From Cellulomonas sp. 73-145 (GTDB taxonomy: Bacteria; Actinomycetota; Actinomycetes; Actinomycetales; Cellulomonadaceae), in contig MKTI01000005.1 in the NCBI GenBank assembly GCA_001898185.1, positions 310,001 through 374,000 on the forward strand: a stretch of DNA of 64,000 nt, read 5' to 3'. Numbering within the stretch: position 1 is the stretch's first letter; every line of letters begins with the position of its first letter. Of this stretch, positions 46,551 through 56,081 are shown piece after piece. The notes below the pieces were generated by a model, which saw only the letters and a list, made by a program, of their open reading frames with translations, was not told the DNA's origin and did not search any database. The translations under genes were made by a program, and so were the position numbers.

Positions 46551-48235
46551 CGGACCTCCTGGGCCGGCTGGTCGGCGTCGGACCAGTCCGGCAGGGCCGC
46601 CGGGTCCGAGCGCGGCCTCGTCGCGGCCACCGGCGCCGCCTGCTCCTGCGTCTCGTCCGGCACCAGCTCGAGGGGCGACGACTGGAGCCGGATGCCCGCC
46701 CGCCGCGGCAGGGTGAGCCGGAACGACGCTCCGCGCCCGGGGCGTCCCCACGCCTCGAGCCAGCCACCGTGCAGCCGGGCGTCCTCCAGCGAGATGGCCA
46801 GCCCCAGCCCCGTGCCACCGGTCGTCCGCGCCCTGGCGGGGTCCGCGCGCCAGAACCGGTCGAACACGTGCTGCGCCTCCCCTGCGGTCATCCCGACGCC
46901 CTTGTCGCGCACCGTGACGGCGACGGCGTGCTGGTCGGCGGCGACCGTCACCTCCACGGGCGTGCCGTCCGCGTGCTCGATCGCGTTGACGACCAGGTTG
47001 CGCAGGATGCGCTCCACCCGGCGCGGGTCGATGTCCGCCACGACGCGCTGCTCCGGCAGCACCACGGAGATCCACGTGCCCTTGCGTTCGGCGAGCGGCA
47101 CCGAGGCGTCGACCGTGCGCACCACCACGTCGCGGACGTCGCGGCTCTCGGCGTCGAGCACCGCGGCACCCGCGTCGAACCGGCTGATCTCGAGGAGGTC
47201 GGCCAGCAGGTCCTCGAAACGGTCGAGCTGGGTGGACAGCAGCTCCGCCGAGCGCTTCACGGACGGCTCGAAGTCGTGCCGCGCGGCGTGGATGACCTCA
47301 CCGGCCATCCGGACGGTCGTCAGCGGGGTGCGCAGCTCGTGGGAGACGTCGGACACGAACCGGCGCTGCAGCGTGGAGAGCTCTTCGAGCCTGCGGATCT
47401 GGTCCTGCAGGCTCTCCGCCATCTCGTTGAACGACTGGGCGAGCGTCGCCATCTCGTCCTCGCCCTGGACGCTCATCCGCTCGGTCAGCTGCCCGTTGGC
47501 CAGCCGCTCGGCGACCTGCGCGGCCCGGCGCACCGGCAGCACGGTCTGGCGGGTGACCAGCCAGGTGGTGGAGCCGAGCAGCAGCACGAGGGCCCCGGCT
47601 CCGAGCGCGAGCGTGCGCAGCAGGAAGTCGAGCCGGTCCTGCTCCGCCTGCAGCGGGTAGAGGAAGAACAGCTGGTAGGTGCCGACCACGGGCACCGTGA
47701 CCTGCTGGCCGACGACGACAGCCGGCTCGAGCCGGCCGCCCGCCCGCAGGGCGACGGACTGCCAGTGCTGACCACCGGACGACGTGGCGGTCTTCAGGTC
47801 CGCGCTGATCAGGTCGACGTACGCCGCGTTGGTGGCGGTCGCACCCGCCTGGACCGACACCGCCTGGCCGGGCGCGCGCAGCAGGAACACCTCGCGCCCG
47901 CCGGAGCCCGCGTTGTGCTGCGCGCTCGTCACGTCGGAGAGGAGCTGCTGCACCTCGGCGCCCGTGGTCGCCGTCGCGGAGTCGAACGTGTTCTGGGCCT
48001 GCTGCGTGCTGCGGGCGCTCTCCTCCAGCACCTGCTGCAGCCGGGCGCGGAACAGCCCGTCCGCCGTGCGCTGGCCGACGTACGCGAACACCAGGGCGAG
48101 CGCCACCAGGCCGATCGTGAGCGTGGACGTCAGCACGCGGACCTGCAGCGAGCCGCGCCACCAGCGCAGCGCCGACCGGAGCCGACGGCCCCACCGGGCG
48201 CGGACCAGCCGCCAGACGCTCGTCATCCGGGGCAC
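46547..48235 (-). CDS. mtrB: Sensor histidine kinase MtrB
   Basis: A 562-residue membrane kinase with two helices (about 33-55 and 211-231) around a 155-residue extracytoplasmic domain, then HAMP, HisKA with H299 in DVSHELRTP and HATPase with DKGVGM and GTGLGLAIS. MtrB senses envelope or division state and phosphorylates MtrA. The start may be GTG 48235 or ATG 48226. It follows mtrA by 19 bases and overlaps lpqB. Confidence 0.95.
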   Translation of the reverse strand: MPRMTSVWRLVRARWGRRLRSALRWWRGSLQVRVLTSTLTIGLVALALVFAYVGQRTADGLFRARLQQVLEESARSTQQAQNTFDSATATTGAEVQQLLSDVTSAQHNAGSGGREVFLLRAPGQAVSVQAGATATNAAYVDLISADLKTATSSGGQHWQSVALRAGGRLEPAVVVGQQVTVPVVGTYQLFFLYPLQAEQDRLDFLLRTLALGAGALVLLLGSTTWLVTRQTVLPVRRAAQVAERLANGQLTERMSVQGEDEMATLAQSFNEMAESLQDQIRRLEELSTLQRRFVSDVSHELRTPLTTVRMAGEVIHAARHDFEPSVKRSAELLSTQLDRFEDLLADLLEISRFDAGAAVLDAESRDVRDVVVRTVDASVPLAERKGTWISVVLPEQRVVADIDPRRVERILRNLVVNAIEHADGTPVEVTVAADQHAVAVTVRDKGVGMTAGEAQHVFDRFWRADPARARTTGGTGLGLAISLEDARLHGGWLEAWGRPGRGASFRLTLPRRAGIRLQSSPLELVPDETQEQAAPVAATRPRSDPAALPDWSDADQPAQEVR

Positions 48236-48254
48236 GGTGCACCCCCGGCCCGGG

Positions 48255-48947
48255 TCACGACGAGCCAGCCCCCGCCTTGTAGCCGACGCCCCGCACGGTC
48301 ACGACGATGTCCGGGCGCTCCGGGTCGTGCTCGATCTTCGACCGCAGCCGCTGCACGTGGACGTTGACCAGGCGGGTGTCCGCCGCGTGGTGGTAGCCCC
48401 ACACCTTCTCCAGCAGCACCTCGCGGGTGAACACCTGCCACGGCTTGCGCGCCAGGGCGACGAGGAGGTCGAACTCGAGCGGGGTGAGCGAGATCGGCGT
48501 GCCGTCGCGCGCGACCCGGTGCCCGGGGACGTCGATCGTCAGGTCGCCGATCGTCAGGTGCTCGGGGGCTGGCTCGTCGCTGCGGCGCAGCCGGGCGCGC
48601 ACCCGGGCGACCAGCTCCTTGGGCTTGAACGGCTTGGAGATGTAGTCGTCGGCCCCCGCCTCGAGGCCGAGCACCACGTCCACGGTGTCGCTCTTGGCGG
48701 TGAGCATGACGATCGGCACGCCCGACTCCGCACGGATCTGGCGGCACACCTCGTAGCCGTCACGGCCCGGGAGCATCAGGTCGAGCAGCACCAGGTCCGG
48801 CTGCGTCGCACGGAAGATGCCGAGCGCCTCGTCGCCGTCCTCGCAGAACGCGGGCTCGAAGCCCTCGGACCGCAGCACGATGCCGATCATCTCGGCGAGG
48901 GCGGTGTCGTCGTCGACCACCAGGACGCGTCCCTTCATGGCGGTCAT
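48255..48947 (-). CDS. mtrA: Response regulator MtrA
   Basis: An OmpR-family regulator of 230 residues. The receiver domain has D12-D14, phospho-site D56 in LLDLMLPG and SKPF. A winged-helix effector domain follows (LTPLEFDLLVALA, TREVLLEKVWGY, RLVNVHVQRLRSKIE). MtrA is an essential or near-essential regulator of cell-wall turnover, division and replication genes in actinobacteria. The ATG at 48947 has CAGGTG seven bases upstream; ATG 48938 is also in frame. Divergent from the repeat-protein gene over 226 bases. Confidence 0.96.
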   Translation of the reverse strand: MTAMKGRVLVVDDDTALAEMIGIVLRSEGFEPAFCEDGDEALGIFRATQPDLVLLDLMLPGRDGYEVCRQIRAESGVPIVMLTAKSDTVDVVLGLEAGADDYISKPFKPKELVARVRARLRRSDEPAPEHLTIGDLTIDVPGHRVARDGTPISLTPLEFDLLVALARKPWQVFTREVLLEKVWGYHHAADTRLVNVHVQRLRSKIEHDPERPDIVVTVRGVGYKAGAGSS

Positions 48948-49173
48948 TGTCGCACCTGACCTGCTCCGATCCCCCAGCGCCGGACGGGTGGTCCGCACCT
49001 GGCAGTCCACCCGTCCGGACGGCCCCCGACGGCAGGGCCCCGTGGCACGATGAGGCGTCGGCGGCCCGCCCGTCGACGTGTCCACGTGCTGCGCCGGGAC
49101 CGCTCTCAGCCGAGCCCTCACCCGAGCAGCCGGCCGCACCACCAGCTGCGCCGCCACAGGGGAGCCCCAGCAC

Positions 49174-50493
49174 ATGAGCGAACCGCAGGACCCGTCCCGG
49201 CCGAGCGGCTGGGCGGCGCCCGGTGCGTCCGCCGGGAAGCCGGCCGACGACCGGCCGGACAGCTGGGTCCCCGCCGATCCCCCGCCCGGCCACGCGCCGC
49301 AGCCACCCGGGTACGGGCAGCAGCCGCCGGCGTACGGGCAGCAGCCACCCGCGTACGGGCAGCAGCCCCCGGCCTACGGGCAGCAGCCACCCGCGTACGG
49401 GCAGCAGCCACCCGGGTACGGGCAGCAGCCACCGGCCTACGGGCAGCAGCCACCGGCCTACGGGCAGCAGCCACCCGCGTACGGGCAGGCCGGTTGGGGA
49501 CCGACCCCGTACGGCCCCCCGGGTGCCGGCGCCTGGCGTCCACCCGCGCTGCAGCCCGGGATCATCCCGCTGCGGCCGCTCAGCCTCGGCGAGCTGCTCG
49601 ACGGCGGGGTCCGGGCGATCCGCGCCAACCCCGCGGTCATGTTCGGCCTCGCCGCCGTGGTGGTCACGGTCGGCGTGGTGCTCTCGGCGATCGTCACCGC
49701 GTACGTCGGCGGCCTCCTGACCGGTCCGCTCGACTCGTTCTCCCGTCAGCTCTCGGGCCTCCCCGACGCGAGCACCACCGACCTCGGTGCGATCTCGAGC
49801 CAGCTCGGCACCGCGTTCGCGACGTTCGCCGCCCTTCCCGTCACCGCGCTGGCCACGACGATCCTCGACGGCCTCCTCGTGGTGTCCGTCAGCCGCTCGG
49901 TGCTCGGGCGACGTGCGACCGTCGGCGAGGTCGCGCGGTCGTGGCGGGTGTGGTGGGTGATCGGGTTCACCCTGCTGATGTCCCTGGCTGTGCTCGTCGT
50001 CGGCGGCGTGCTGGCAGCGGTGCTGGTGTGGGCCGGTCGGAGCCAGCAGTGGGGCTGGCTCGCGTTCGGGGCCCTCGTCGGCGGTCTGGCGTTCGCGGTC
50101 GCCGCCGTGTGGGTGAACACCCGCACGCTGCTGGTGACGCCGGCGCTGATGCTCGAGGGCAAGCCGTTCTGGCGCACCATCGCGCGGGCGTGGCGGCTGA
50201 CCCGGGGCAGCTTCTGGCGGCTGTTCGGGATCGCGCTGCTGGTCGCGGTGCTCGTCTCCGTGCTGACCCAGATCATCTCCGTGCCGTTCACCCTGGTCGC
50301 CGAGGGGGTGACCGGCGGGGTGACGTCGTTCTGGGCGGTCGTGATCATCTCGGTCGGCAAGGTGATCACGCTGACCGCGGCGACCACGTACCAGGCAGCC
50401 GTCATCGCGCTGCTGTACATCGACGTGCGGATGCGGCGCGAGGCGCTGGACGTCGAGCTGGCGCGCGCGGCCTCGACCGACTCCCCCGCGTGA
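49174..50493 (+). CDS. Multi-pass membrane protein with a Tyr-Gly-Gln-Gln-Pro-Pro repeat head
   Basis: 439 residues. Residues 1-110 are disordered, with eight copies of [A/G]YGQQPP plus a ninth partial copy (about 46-105). After PLRPLSLGELLDGGVRAIR, six or more membrane helices follow (for example MFGLAAVVVTVGVVLSAIV). The membrane half resembles the glycerophosphodiester-phosphodiesterase membrane domain family without catalytic residues. The head could mediate multivalent contacts. The ATG has GGGGAG upstream. Its stop overlaps the DUF4129 gene, so it is probably the first gene of that operon. Confidence 0.78.
   Translation: MSEPQDPSRPSGWAAPGASAGKPADDRPDSWVPADPPPGHAPQPPGYGQQPPAYGQQPPAYGQQPPAYGQQPPAYGQQPPGYGQQPPAYGQQPPAYGQQPPAYGQAGWGPTPYGPPGAGAWRPPALQPGIIPLRPLSLGELLDGGVRAIRANPAVMFGLAAVVVTVGVVLSAIVTAYVGGLLTGPLDSFSRQLSGLPDASTTDLGAISSQLGTAFATFAALPVTALATTILDGLLVVSVSRSVLGRRATVGEVARSWRVWWVIGFTLLMSLAVLVVGGVLAAVLVWAGRSQQWGWLAFGALVGGLAFAVAAVWVNTRTLLVTPALMLEGKPFWRTIARAWRLTRGSFWRLFGIALLVAVLVSVLTQIISVPFTLVAEGVTGGVTSFWAVVIISVGKVITLTAATTYQAAVIALLYIDVRMRREALDVELARAASTDSPA
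49309..49488 (+). repeat. 21-base coding tandem repeat, eight full copies
   Basis: Eight 21-base units (49309-49476), each containing TACGGGCAGCAGCC, plus a 12-base partial unit. They differ mostly at third positions and at Ala/Gly. They encode the YGQQPP array and are a likely site for copy-number change. Confidence 0.9.
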
Positions 50494-51170
50494 CCGGTGC
50501 ACGGGCGGTGGCCGTCGTCGCCGCCCTCGTCGGTGCCGCGGAGCCGCCGGTCCGTCCGGACGGGCCCACGGCCCAGCGATGGGCGCGGGAGGAGCTGCTC
50601 GATCCCGTCTACCACCAGCAGCAGAGCCTGCTCAGCCGGTTCCTGAGCTGGTTGGGGCACCTGTTCAGCGGGATGCACGGCGCCGCCCTGCCGCCGCGCG
50701 GTGCCCTGCTCGCGGCGGCGGTCGGGCTCGCGGTGCTCGTCGTCGCCGGCCTGTGGGTGACCGGCCCGGTGCGGCGGTCCCGACGGACCCGGCCGGAGGC
50801 CGTCCTGGCCGCCGCGGACGGGCGCACGGCGGCCGAGCTCCGGGCGGCGGCGGACGCCGCGGCCGTTGCGGGCGACTTCTCGACGGCCGTCGCCGAGCGG
50901 TTCCGCTCCCTGGCCCGCGGTCTCGAGGAGCGGGCGGTGCTGGACGAGCGACCCGGCCGCACGGCCGACGAGGTCGCGCGCGACGCCGGCGAGGTGCTGA
51001 GCGCGGTGGCGACGGACCTGCTCCGGGCGGGGCGCCTGTTCGACGACGTCGTGTACGGCGGTCGCACGGCCCGACGCGCCGATGACGACGAGCTGCGGGC
51101 GACCGACGACGCGGTCCGTGCCGCCCGCCGGACGGTGTCGGCCGGCCACGCAGCCGAGGACGCCCCGTGA
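50490..51170 (+). CDS. DUF4129 domain protein
   Basis: A 226-residue protein. A short N-terminal hydrophobic segment is followed by AREELLDPVYHQQQSLLSRFLSWL, a membrane helix (LLAAAVGLAVLVVAGLWV, about 71-88) and the C-terminal DUF4129 domain (AGDFSTAVAERFRSLARGLEER, RTADEVARDAG, FDDVVYGGR). The GTG overlaps the previous stop, and its own stop overlaps the next GTG. DUF4129, DUF4350, MoxR and DUF58 genes cluster widely in actinobacteria. The biochemical role is unknown. Confidence 0.82.
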   Translation: MTGARAVAVVAALVGAAEPPVRPDGPTAQRWAREELLDPVYHQQQSLLSRFLSWLGHLFSGMHGAALPPRGALLAAAVGLAVLVVAGLWVTGPVRRSRRTRPEAVLAAADGRTAAELRAAADAAAVAGDFSTAVAERFRSLARGLEERAVLDERPGRTADEVARDAGEVLSAVATDLLRAGRLFDDVVYGGRTARRADDDELRATDDAVRAARRTVSAGHAAEDAP

Positions 51171-52369
51171 CCGCGCCCATGACCACGACCCTGATCCCCG
51201 CCACCGGCGACGGGACGACGGCACGAAGCCGCGCAGCCCGACGCTGGCGCAGGGCCCGGGCGCCCCTGGTGGTGCTCGCCCTGCTGCTCGTCGGCGGCCT
51301 GCTCGCGGTGCTGCCCGCTCCGCGGACCTCCACCGCCCCCCTGGCCCCGGACAACCCCGGGGACACCGGGGCGCGCGCGCTCGCGCAGATCCTCACGCGC
51401 CACGGCGTGCACGTGCACTACGTGCGCACCATCGCGGCCGCGGAGAAGGCCGCGACGGCTGGCAGCACGCTCCTGGTGCTCGGTGACCTCTACCTGACTC
51501 CGGACATGGTCGGCCGGATCGGCCGCAGCGCGGCGGACCTCGTGCTCGTCGAGACGCCGGACGTGCTCGACAGGCTGGCCCCGGGCGTCGTCCCGAGCTT
51601 CGGGGGCTCGACCACCGACGTCCGCGGCGCCGCCTGCGACGACCCGGACGCCGTCGCCGCGGGGACGATCACGGCCGCCGGGGCGGTCCGCGGCCACGGT
51701 CCGGGCGTCACGGTGTGCTTCCTCGAGTCGGGCGCCGGCGCGGGCGAGGGCGGTGCGCTCGCGGTCGTCGCCGGCGCGCGACGCGTCAGCGTCCTGACCG
51801 ACGCCGGCCCTCTGACGAACCGGTCCCTGGCCGACCAGGGGAACGCGGCGCTGGCCCTGCGCCTCCTGGGCGTGCACCCCGACCTCGTCTGGTACCTCCC
51901 GTCCTCCGACGACCTCGGCATCGAGCGGAGCTCGCAGGGCGGCACCAGCCTCACCGACCTGATACCACCGTGGCTGGTGCAGCTGGGGCTGCTTGCCGTG
52001 GCCGTCGCGGCGGCGGCCGCCGTGTGGCGTGGCCGTCGGCTCGGACCGGTGGTCAGCGAGCGGCTGCCGGTCGTCGTGCGTGCCGGCGAGACGACCCGGG
52101 GGCGCGGCCGCCTGTACCGACGCGCGGGCGCGCACGCGCACGCCGCCGCCGCCCTGCGGGCCGGTGCGGCGTCCCGCTCGGCGGCCCGCCTCGGTCTGCC
52201 CCGTTCCGCCGACCGACCGGCCACCGTGGCCGCCATCTCCCGTGCCACCGGCCGGCCGGCCGCAGACGTGGAGCACCTGCTGTACGGCTCGTCACCCACC
52301 GACGACCGAGCACTGGCCGTGCTGGCCCGTGAGCTGGACCACCTGGAGAGCGAGGTTCACCGATCGTGA
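51167..52369 (+). CDS. DUF4350 domain protein
   Basis: A 400-residue protein with an N-terminal helix (APLVVLALLLVGGLLAVLP, about 32-50) and an external DUF4350 domain (NPGDTGARALAQILTRHGV through YLPSSDDLG). A second helix follows (LVQLGLLAVAVAAAAAVWRG, about 264-283), then a basic cytoplasmic tail. The DUF4350 fold resembles GATase-like/ABC-associated gliding proteins. It overlaps both neighbours by four bases. It is probably an envelope partner of the MoxR ATPase; the substrate is unknown. Confidence 0.82.
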   Translation: MTAPMTTTLIPATGDGTTARSRAARRWRRARAPLVVLALLLVGGLLAVLPAPRTSTAPLAPDNPGDTGARALAQILTRHGVHVHYVRTIAAAEKAATAGSTLLVLGDLYLTPDMVGRIGRSAADLVLVETPDVLDRLAPGVVPSFGGSTTDVRGAACDDPDAVAAGTITAAGAVRGHGPGVTVCFLESGAGAGEGGALAVVAGARRVSVLTDAGPLTNRSLADQGNAALALRLLGVHPDLVWYLPSSDDLGIERSSQGGTSLTDLIPPWLVQLGLLAVAVAAAAAVWRGRRLGPVVSERLPVVVRAGETTRGRGRLYRRAGAHAHAAAALRAGAASRSAARLGLPRSADRPATVAAISRATGRPAADVEHLLYGSSPTDDRALAVLARELDHLESEVHRS

Positions 52370-53511
52370 GCGACGTCCTGCCGCCGTCCCCCGTGCCGCC
52401 CTCGGCCGCGCCGTACCCGGCAGCGACCCCCGGTGGTGACGGTGCCACCGTGCCCCGACCTGCCACAGTCCCGCAGCACGGGGCGGCGCCGACGGCCGGG
52501 GCGTACCCGCCCGGCCTGGGGGCGGGCGTGACCGGGTCCCACGCCGCCGCCCCGAGCCCCTCCGTCGACCTGCGCGGCATGCTGGCCGCGGTGCGGGCCG
52601 AGGTGGCCAAGGCGGTGGTCGGTCAGGACGCCGCCGTCACCGGCCTGGTCATCGCGCTGCTGTGCCGGGGCCACGTGCTGCTGGAAGGCGTGCCGGGTGT
52701 CGCCAAGACGCTGCTGGTCCGCAGCCTGTCGGCGGCCCTGGCGCTGGACACCAAGCGCGTGCAGTTCACGCCGGACCTGATGCCGGGCGACGTGACCGGA
52801 TCCCTGGTGTACGACGCGCGGACCGCGGAGTTCTCGTTCCGGGCCGGGCCGGTGTTCACCAACCTCCTGCTCGCCGACGAGATCAACCGGACACCGCCGA
52901 AGACCCAGGCCTCGCTGCTCGAGGCGATGGAGGAGCGGCAGGTCTCGGTCGACGGCGCCGCGCGGCGGCTGCCCGACCCGTTCCTCGTGATCGCCACGCA
53001 GAACCCGGTGGAGTACGAGGGCACGTACCCGCTCCCCGAGGCGCAGCTGGACCGGTTCCTGCTCAAGCTGCTGCTGCCGCTGCCCGAGCGCGCCGACGAG
53101 GTGCAGGTGCTCGCCCGGCACGCCGCCGGCTTCGACCCGCGGGACCTGGCCGCCGCCGGCCTGCGGCCCGTCGCGGGCCCCGCGGAGCTGGCGGCGGCCC
53201 GCGCCGAGGTGGCCCGGGTGCAGGTGGCCCGCGAGGTGCTCGGCTACGTGGTCGACCTGTGCCGGGCGACGCGTGAGTCGCCGTCGCTGTCGCTGGGCGT
53301 CTCGCCTCGAGGTGCGACGGCGCTGCTCGCGACCTCACGTGCGTGGGCGTGGTTGAGCGGACGGCCCTACGTGACGCCCGACGACGTCAAGGCGCTCGCG
53401 CACCCCACGCTGCGCCACCGGGTCCAGCTGCGTGCCGAGGCCGAGCTGGAGGGCGTCACCGCGGAGTCGGTGCTGGACACCGTGCTCGCCTCGGTGCCGG
53501 TCCCCCGCTGA
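52366..53511 (+). CDS. MoxR-family AAA+ ATPase
   Basis: A 381-residue AAA+ protein with a Pro/Ala-rich N-terminal extension of about 65 residues. Walker A is GVPGVAKT (108-115), Walker B reads LLLADEINRTPPKTQ, and sensor 1 lies in IATQNPVEYEGTYPLPEAQLDRF. MoxR ATPases act as chaperones with DUF58 (von Willebrand-like) partners, and a DUF58 gene follows nine bases downstream. It starts on a GTG overlapping the DUF4350 stop. Confidence 0.93.
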   Translation: MSDVLPPSPVPPSAAPYPAATPGGDGATVPRPATVPQHGAAPTAGAYPPGLGAGVTGSHAAAPSPSVDLRGMLAAVRAEVAKAVVGQDAAVTGLVIALLCRGHVLLEGVPGVAKTLLVRSLSAALALDTKRVQFTPDLMPGDVTGSLVYDARTAEFSFRAGPVFTNLLLADEINRTPPKTQASLLEAMEERQVSVDGAARRLPDPFLVIATQNPVEYEGTYPLPEAQLDRFLLKLLLPLPERADEVQVLARHAAGFDPRDLAAAGLRPVAGPAELAAARAEVARVQVAREVLGYVVDLCRATRESPSLSLGVSPRGATALLATSRAWAWLSGRPYVTPDDVKALAHPTLRHRVQLRAEAELEGVTAESVLDTVLASVPVPR

Positions 53512-53520
53512 GGCGGCCCG

Positions 53521-54858
53521 ATGGCGATCACGTGGCGTGCCGTGGCGCTGACCGCGCTCGGTGCCGTCCCGGTGCTGCTGCTGCCGGTCCCCGGCACGGT
53601 GCTCGTTTGGGTGGCGCTGGTCGCGGCGCTGTGCGCGGTGGACGTCGCCCTCGCGGCGTCCCCACGACGGCTGGCGGTGTCCCGGTCGGTGCCCGCGTCC
53701 GTCCGCAGGACGGAGCCGACGAGCTCGACGCTGACGATCACCAACCTCGACCGGCGCAGGCTGCGGGGCCTGGTCCGGGACGCGTGGCCGCCGTCGGCGC
53801 TGCCGGCCTCGGGACCGGTCGAACCGGGCGCACCCGCCGCACTCGGTCGACGGGCACCTCGCCACGCCGTGGACATCCCGGTCGGCGAGGCGGCCCGCGT
53901 GGTCAGCGCGCTGCAGCCCACCCGGCGGGGCGACATCCCGGCGGGGGCGGTGACGGTGCGCACCGTCGGTCCGCTCGGACTGGCCGGACGCCAGGCCTCG
54001 CTGCCCGTTCCCGGGCGGCTGCGTGTGCTTCCCGAGTTCGCCTCGCGGCGGCACCTGCCGAGCCGGCTCGCCCGGTTGCGCGAGCTGGACGGCCGCGCCG
54101 CGGTGCAGGTGCGCGGGGCCGGGACGGAGTTCGACTCGCTGCGCGAGTACGTCGTCGGCGACGACGTCCGGTCCATCGACTGGCGCGCGACCGCCCGTCG
54201 TGCCGACGTGGTGGTGCGCACCTGGCGGCCCGAGCGGGACCGGCGGGTGCTGGTGGTCGTCGACACCTCCCGCACCAGCGCCGTGCGGGTCCTGGACGCC
54301 CCGCGGCTGGAGGCGTCGATCGAGGCGGCACTGCTGCTCACCGCGCTCGCCACGCGGGCCGGCGACCGAGTGGAGCTGCTCGCCTGGGACCGTCGGGTCC
54401 GAGCGAGCACCGCGGGGCGGACGGGCAGCCGGGTGCTGCCGGCCGTCGCGGAGTCGCTGGCCGGCGTCGAGCCTGCGCTGGTCGAGGCCGACTGGGCCGG
54501 CATGGTGGGTCAGGTGCGCAGCCGGCTGAGCCGGCGGTCGCTGGTGGTGCTGCTCACCACTGTGGACCCCGCCGCCGTCGAGCGGGGCGTCCTCGGCGTG
54601 GCCGCCGGGCTCACGGACCGGCACGTGGTGGTGCTCGCCTCGGTCGCGGACCCGGAGGTGGACGACCTGCGGCACGGTCGCCGCAGCGCGGCCGAGGTGT
54701 TCGACGCCGCGGCGGCCGAGCGCACCGTGTTGGAGCGGGAGGCGGTGGCGCAGCGGCTGCGACGTCTGGGCGTGGAGGTGCTGGACGCGCTGCCGGACGA
54801 GCTCGCCCCGCGTCTCGCGGACACGTACCTCGCGCTCAAGGCCGCCGGCCGGCTCTGA
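53521..54858 (+). CDS. DUF58 (vWA-like) protein, MoxR partner
   Basis: A 445-residue protein with two N-terminal hydrophobic segments, a beta-rich domain and the DUF58 core (EFDSLREYVVGDDVRSIDWRATAR). A von Willebrand-A-like fold follows with a metal-site-like VVVDTSRTSA. The conserved R-x-Y-V-x-G-D-D-x-R-x-I-x-W pattern is the family hallmark. It works with MoxR ATPases in envelope assembly or stress responses. The ATG at 53521 follows the MoxR stop by nine bases. Confidence 0.9.
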   Translation: MAITWRAVALTALGAVPVLLLPVPGTVLVWVALVAALCAVDVALAASPRRLAVSRSVPASVRRTEPTSSTLTITNLDRRRLRGLVRDAWPPSALPASGPVEPGAPAALGRRAPRHAVDIPVGEAARVVSALQPTRRGDIPAGAVTVRTVGPLGLAGRQASLPVPGRLRVLPEFASRRHLPSRLARLRELDGRAAVQVRGAGTEFDSLREYVVGDDVRSIDWRATARRADVVVRTWRPERDRRVLVVVDTSRTSAVRVLDAPRLEASIEAALLLTALATRAGDRVELLAWDRRVRASTAGRTGSRVLPAVAESLAGVEPALVEADWAGMVGQVRSRLSRRSLVVLLTTVDPAAVERGVLGVAAGLTDRHVVVLASVADPEVDDLRHGRRSAAEVFDAAAAERTVLEREAVAQRLRRLGVEVLDALPDELAPRLADTYLALKAAGRL

Positions 54859-54896
54859 GCACTACCGGTGTCGGTGGACGGCGTTACCGTCGCCGC

Positions 54897-56081
54897 GTGC
54901 CCGAGGACGAGCTCTCCCCCCGTGCGCTGGGTCGCGCGCTGCTCGCGCGTCAGCACCTGCTGGCGCGCGCACCGGCGGAGAGCGACGGAGCGGCTGCCGC
55001 GGAGCGGCTCGTCGGTCACCTCGTCGGGCTGCAGGCCCAGAACCCCACGTCGCCGTACCTCGCGCTCTGGAGCCGCCTCGAGGGCTTCGCGCCGCCGTAC
55101 CTGGCTGCCACGCTGGCCGACCGTCGCACGGCCCGGGTCGCCGCCATGCGCAGCACCGTCCACCTGCTCACCGCCCAGGACGCGCTGACCCTCCCGGTGC
55201 TGACCGCCCGGACCCTCTCGCGCGAGACGCGCGGCCTGTCTGCCGCGGAGCTGGACAGGATCGCCGTCCGCGCTCGCGAGCTGCTCGAGCGCACGCCGAT
55301 GCGGCCCAACCAGCTCGGTCCCGCGCTCGCGCCCGAGCTGCCGCACGTTCCGCCGAACAACCTCGCCTACGCCGCTCGCTGCCTGCTGTCCCTGGTGCAG
55401 GTCACGCCGCGGGGACAGTGGGGCGCCAGCATGGCCACCACGTGGACGACGGCCGAGTCGTGGTTCGCCCCGGAGACGGTCACGGCGGCCCCCGACCTGC
55501 AGGACCCCGATGTGCGCGCGGAGGTGGTGGGCGACCTGGTGCTGCGCTACCTCGCCGCCTTCGGGCCGGCGTCGGTCGCGGACGTGCAGGCGTGGTCCGG
55601 GATGACGCGTCTCGCCCCGGTGGTGCAGGCACTGGGTGACCGGGTGGTGCACCTGCGCCCGCTGACGGCGCCGGCGGGACGGAACCGGACGGTGCTCCTC
55701 GACCTGCCGGACGCGCCGCGGCCCCACGAGGACACCCCGGCGCCGGTGCGACTCCTGCCCGACTTCGACAACGTGGTGCTGTCCCATGCCGACCGCACCC
55801 GCATCGTGCCGGAGGACGTCCGCCGCCGGCTGGTCACGCCGAACGGCAGCGGTCCCGGGACCGTGCTGGTGGACGGGCAGGTCGGCGGTGTCTGGCGGCT
55901 GCGCCGCGAGCGCGGCACGGCCGGTACCCGCGCACCCGGGTCGGTGACCCTGCTCGTCGAGCCGTTCGTGGCTCTGTCGCACCAGCAGCGGGACGAGCTG
56001 GACACGGAGGCCCACGCGGTGCTCGCCCTGCTCGCCGGCGACGTGGAGGACCGGCGGGTCGAGGTCGCCGCCGCGTCGTGA
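54897..56081 (+). CDS. AlkZ-like DNA glycosylase (HTH_42 family, QxQ type)
   Basis: A 394-residue HTH_42 protein. Its motif is LQAQNP with Q46 and Q48, the Q-x-Q form of AlkZ-type (azinomycin-resistance) glycosylases, in contrast to the Q-x-D YcaQ type encoded at 41769. The family unhooks bulky or crosslinking alkyl adducts. The GTG at 54897 follows TACCGT (54885-54890) by six bases without a ribosome site, so it is probably leaderless and separate from the DUF58 operon 38 bases upstream. No antibiotic cluster is nearby. Confidence 0.83.
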   Translation: MPEDELSPRALGRALLARQHLLARAPAESDGAAAAERLVGHLVGLQAQNPTSPYLALWSRLEGFAPPYLAATLADRRTARVAAMRSTVHLLTAQDALTLPVLTARTLSRETRGLSAAELDRIAVRARELLERTPMRPNQLGPALAPELPHVPPNNLAYAARCLLSLVQVTPRGQWGASMATTWTTAESWFAPETVTAAPDLQDPDVRAEVVGDLVLRYLAAFGPASVADVQAWSGMTRLAPVVQALGDRVVHLRPLTAPAGRNRTVLLDLPDAPRPHEDTPAPVRLLPDFDNVVLSHADRTRIVPEDVRRRLVTPNGSGPGTVLVDGQVGGVWRLRRERGTAGTRAPGSVTLLVEPFVALSHQQRDELDTEAHAVLALLAGDVEDRRVEVAAAS

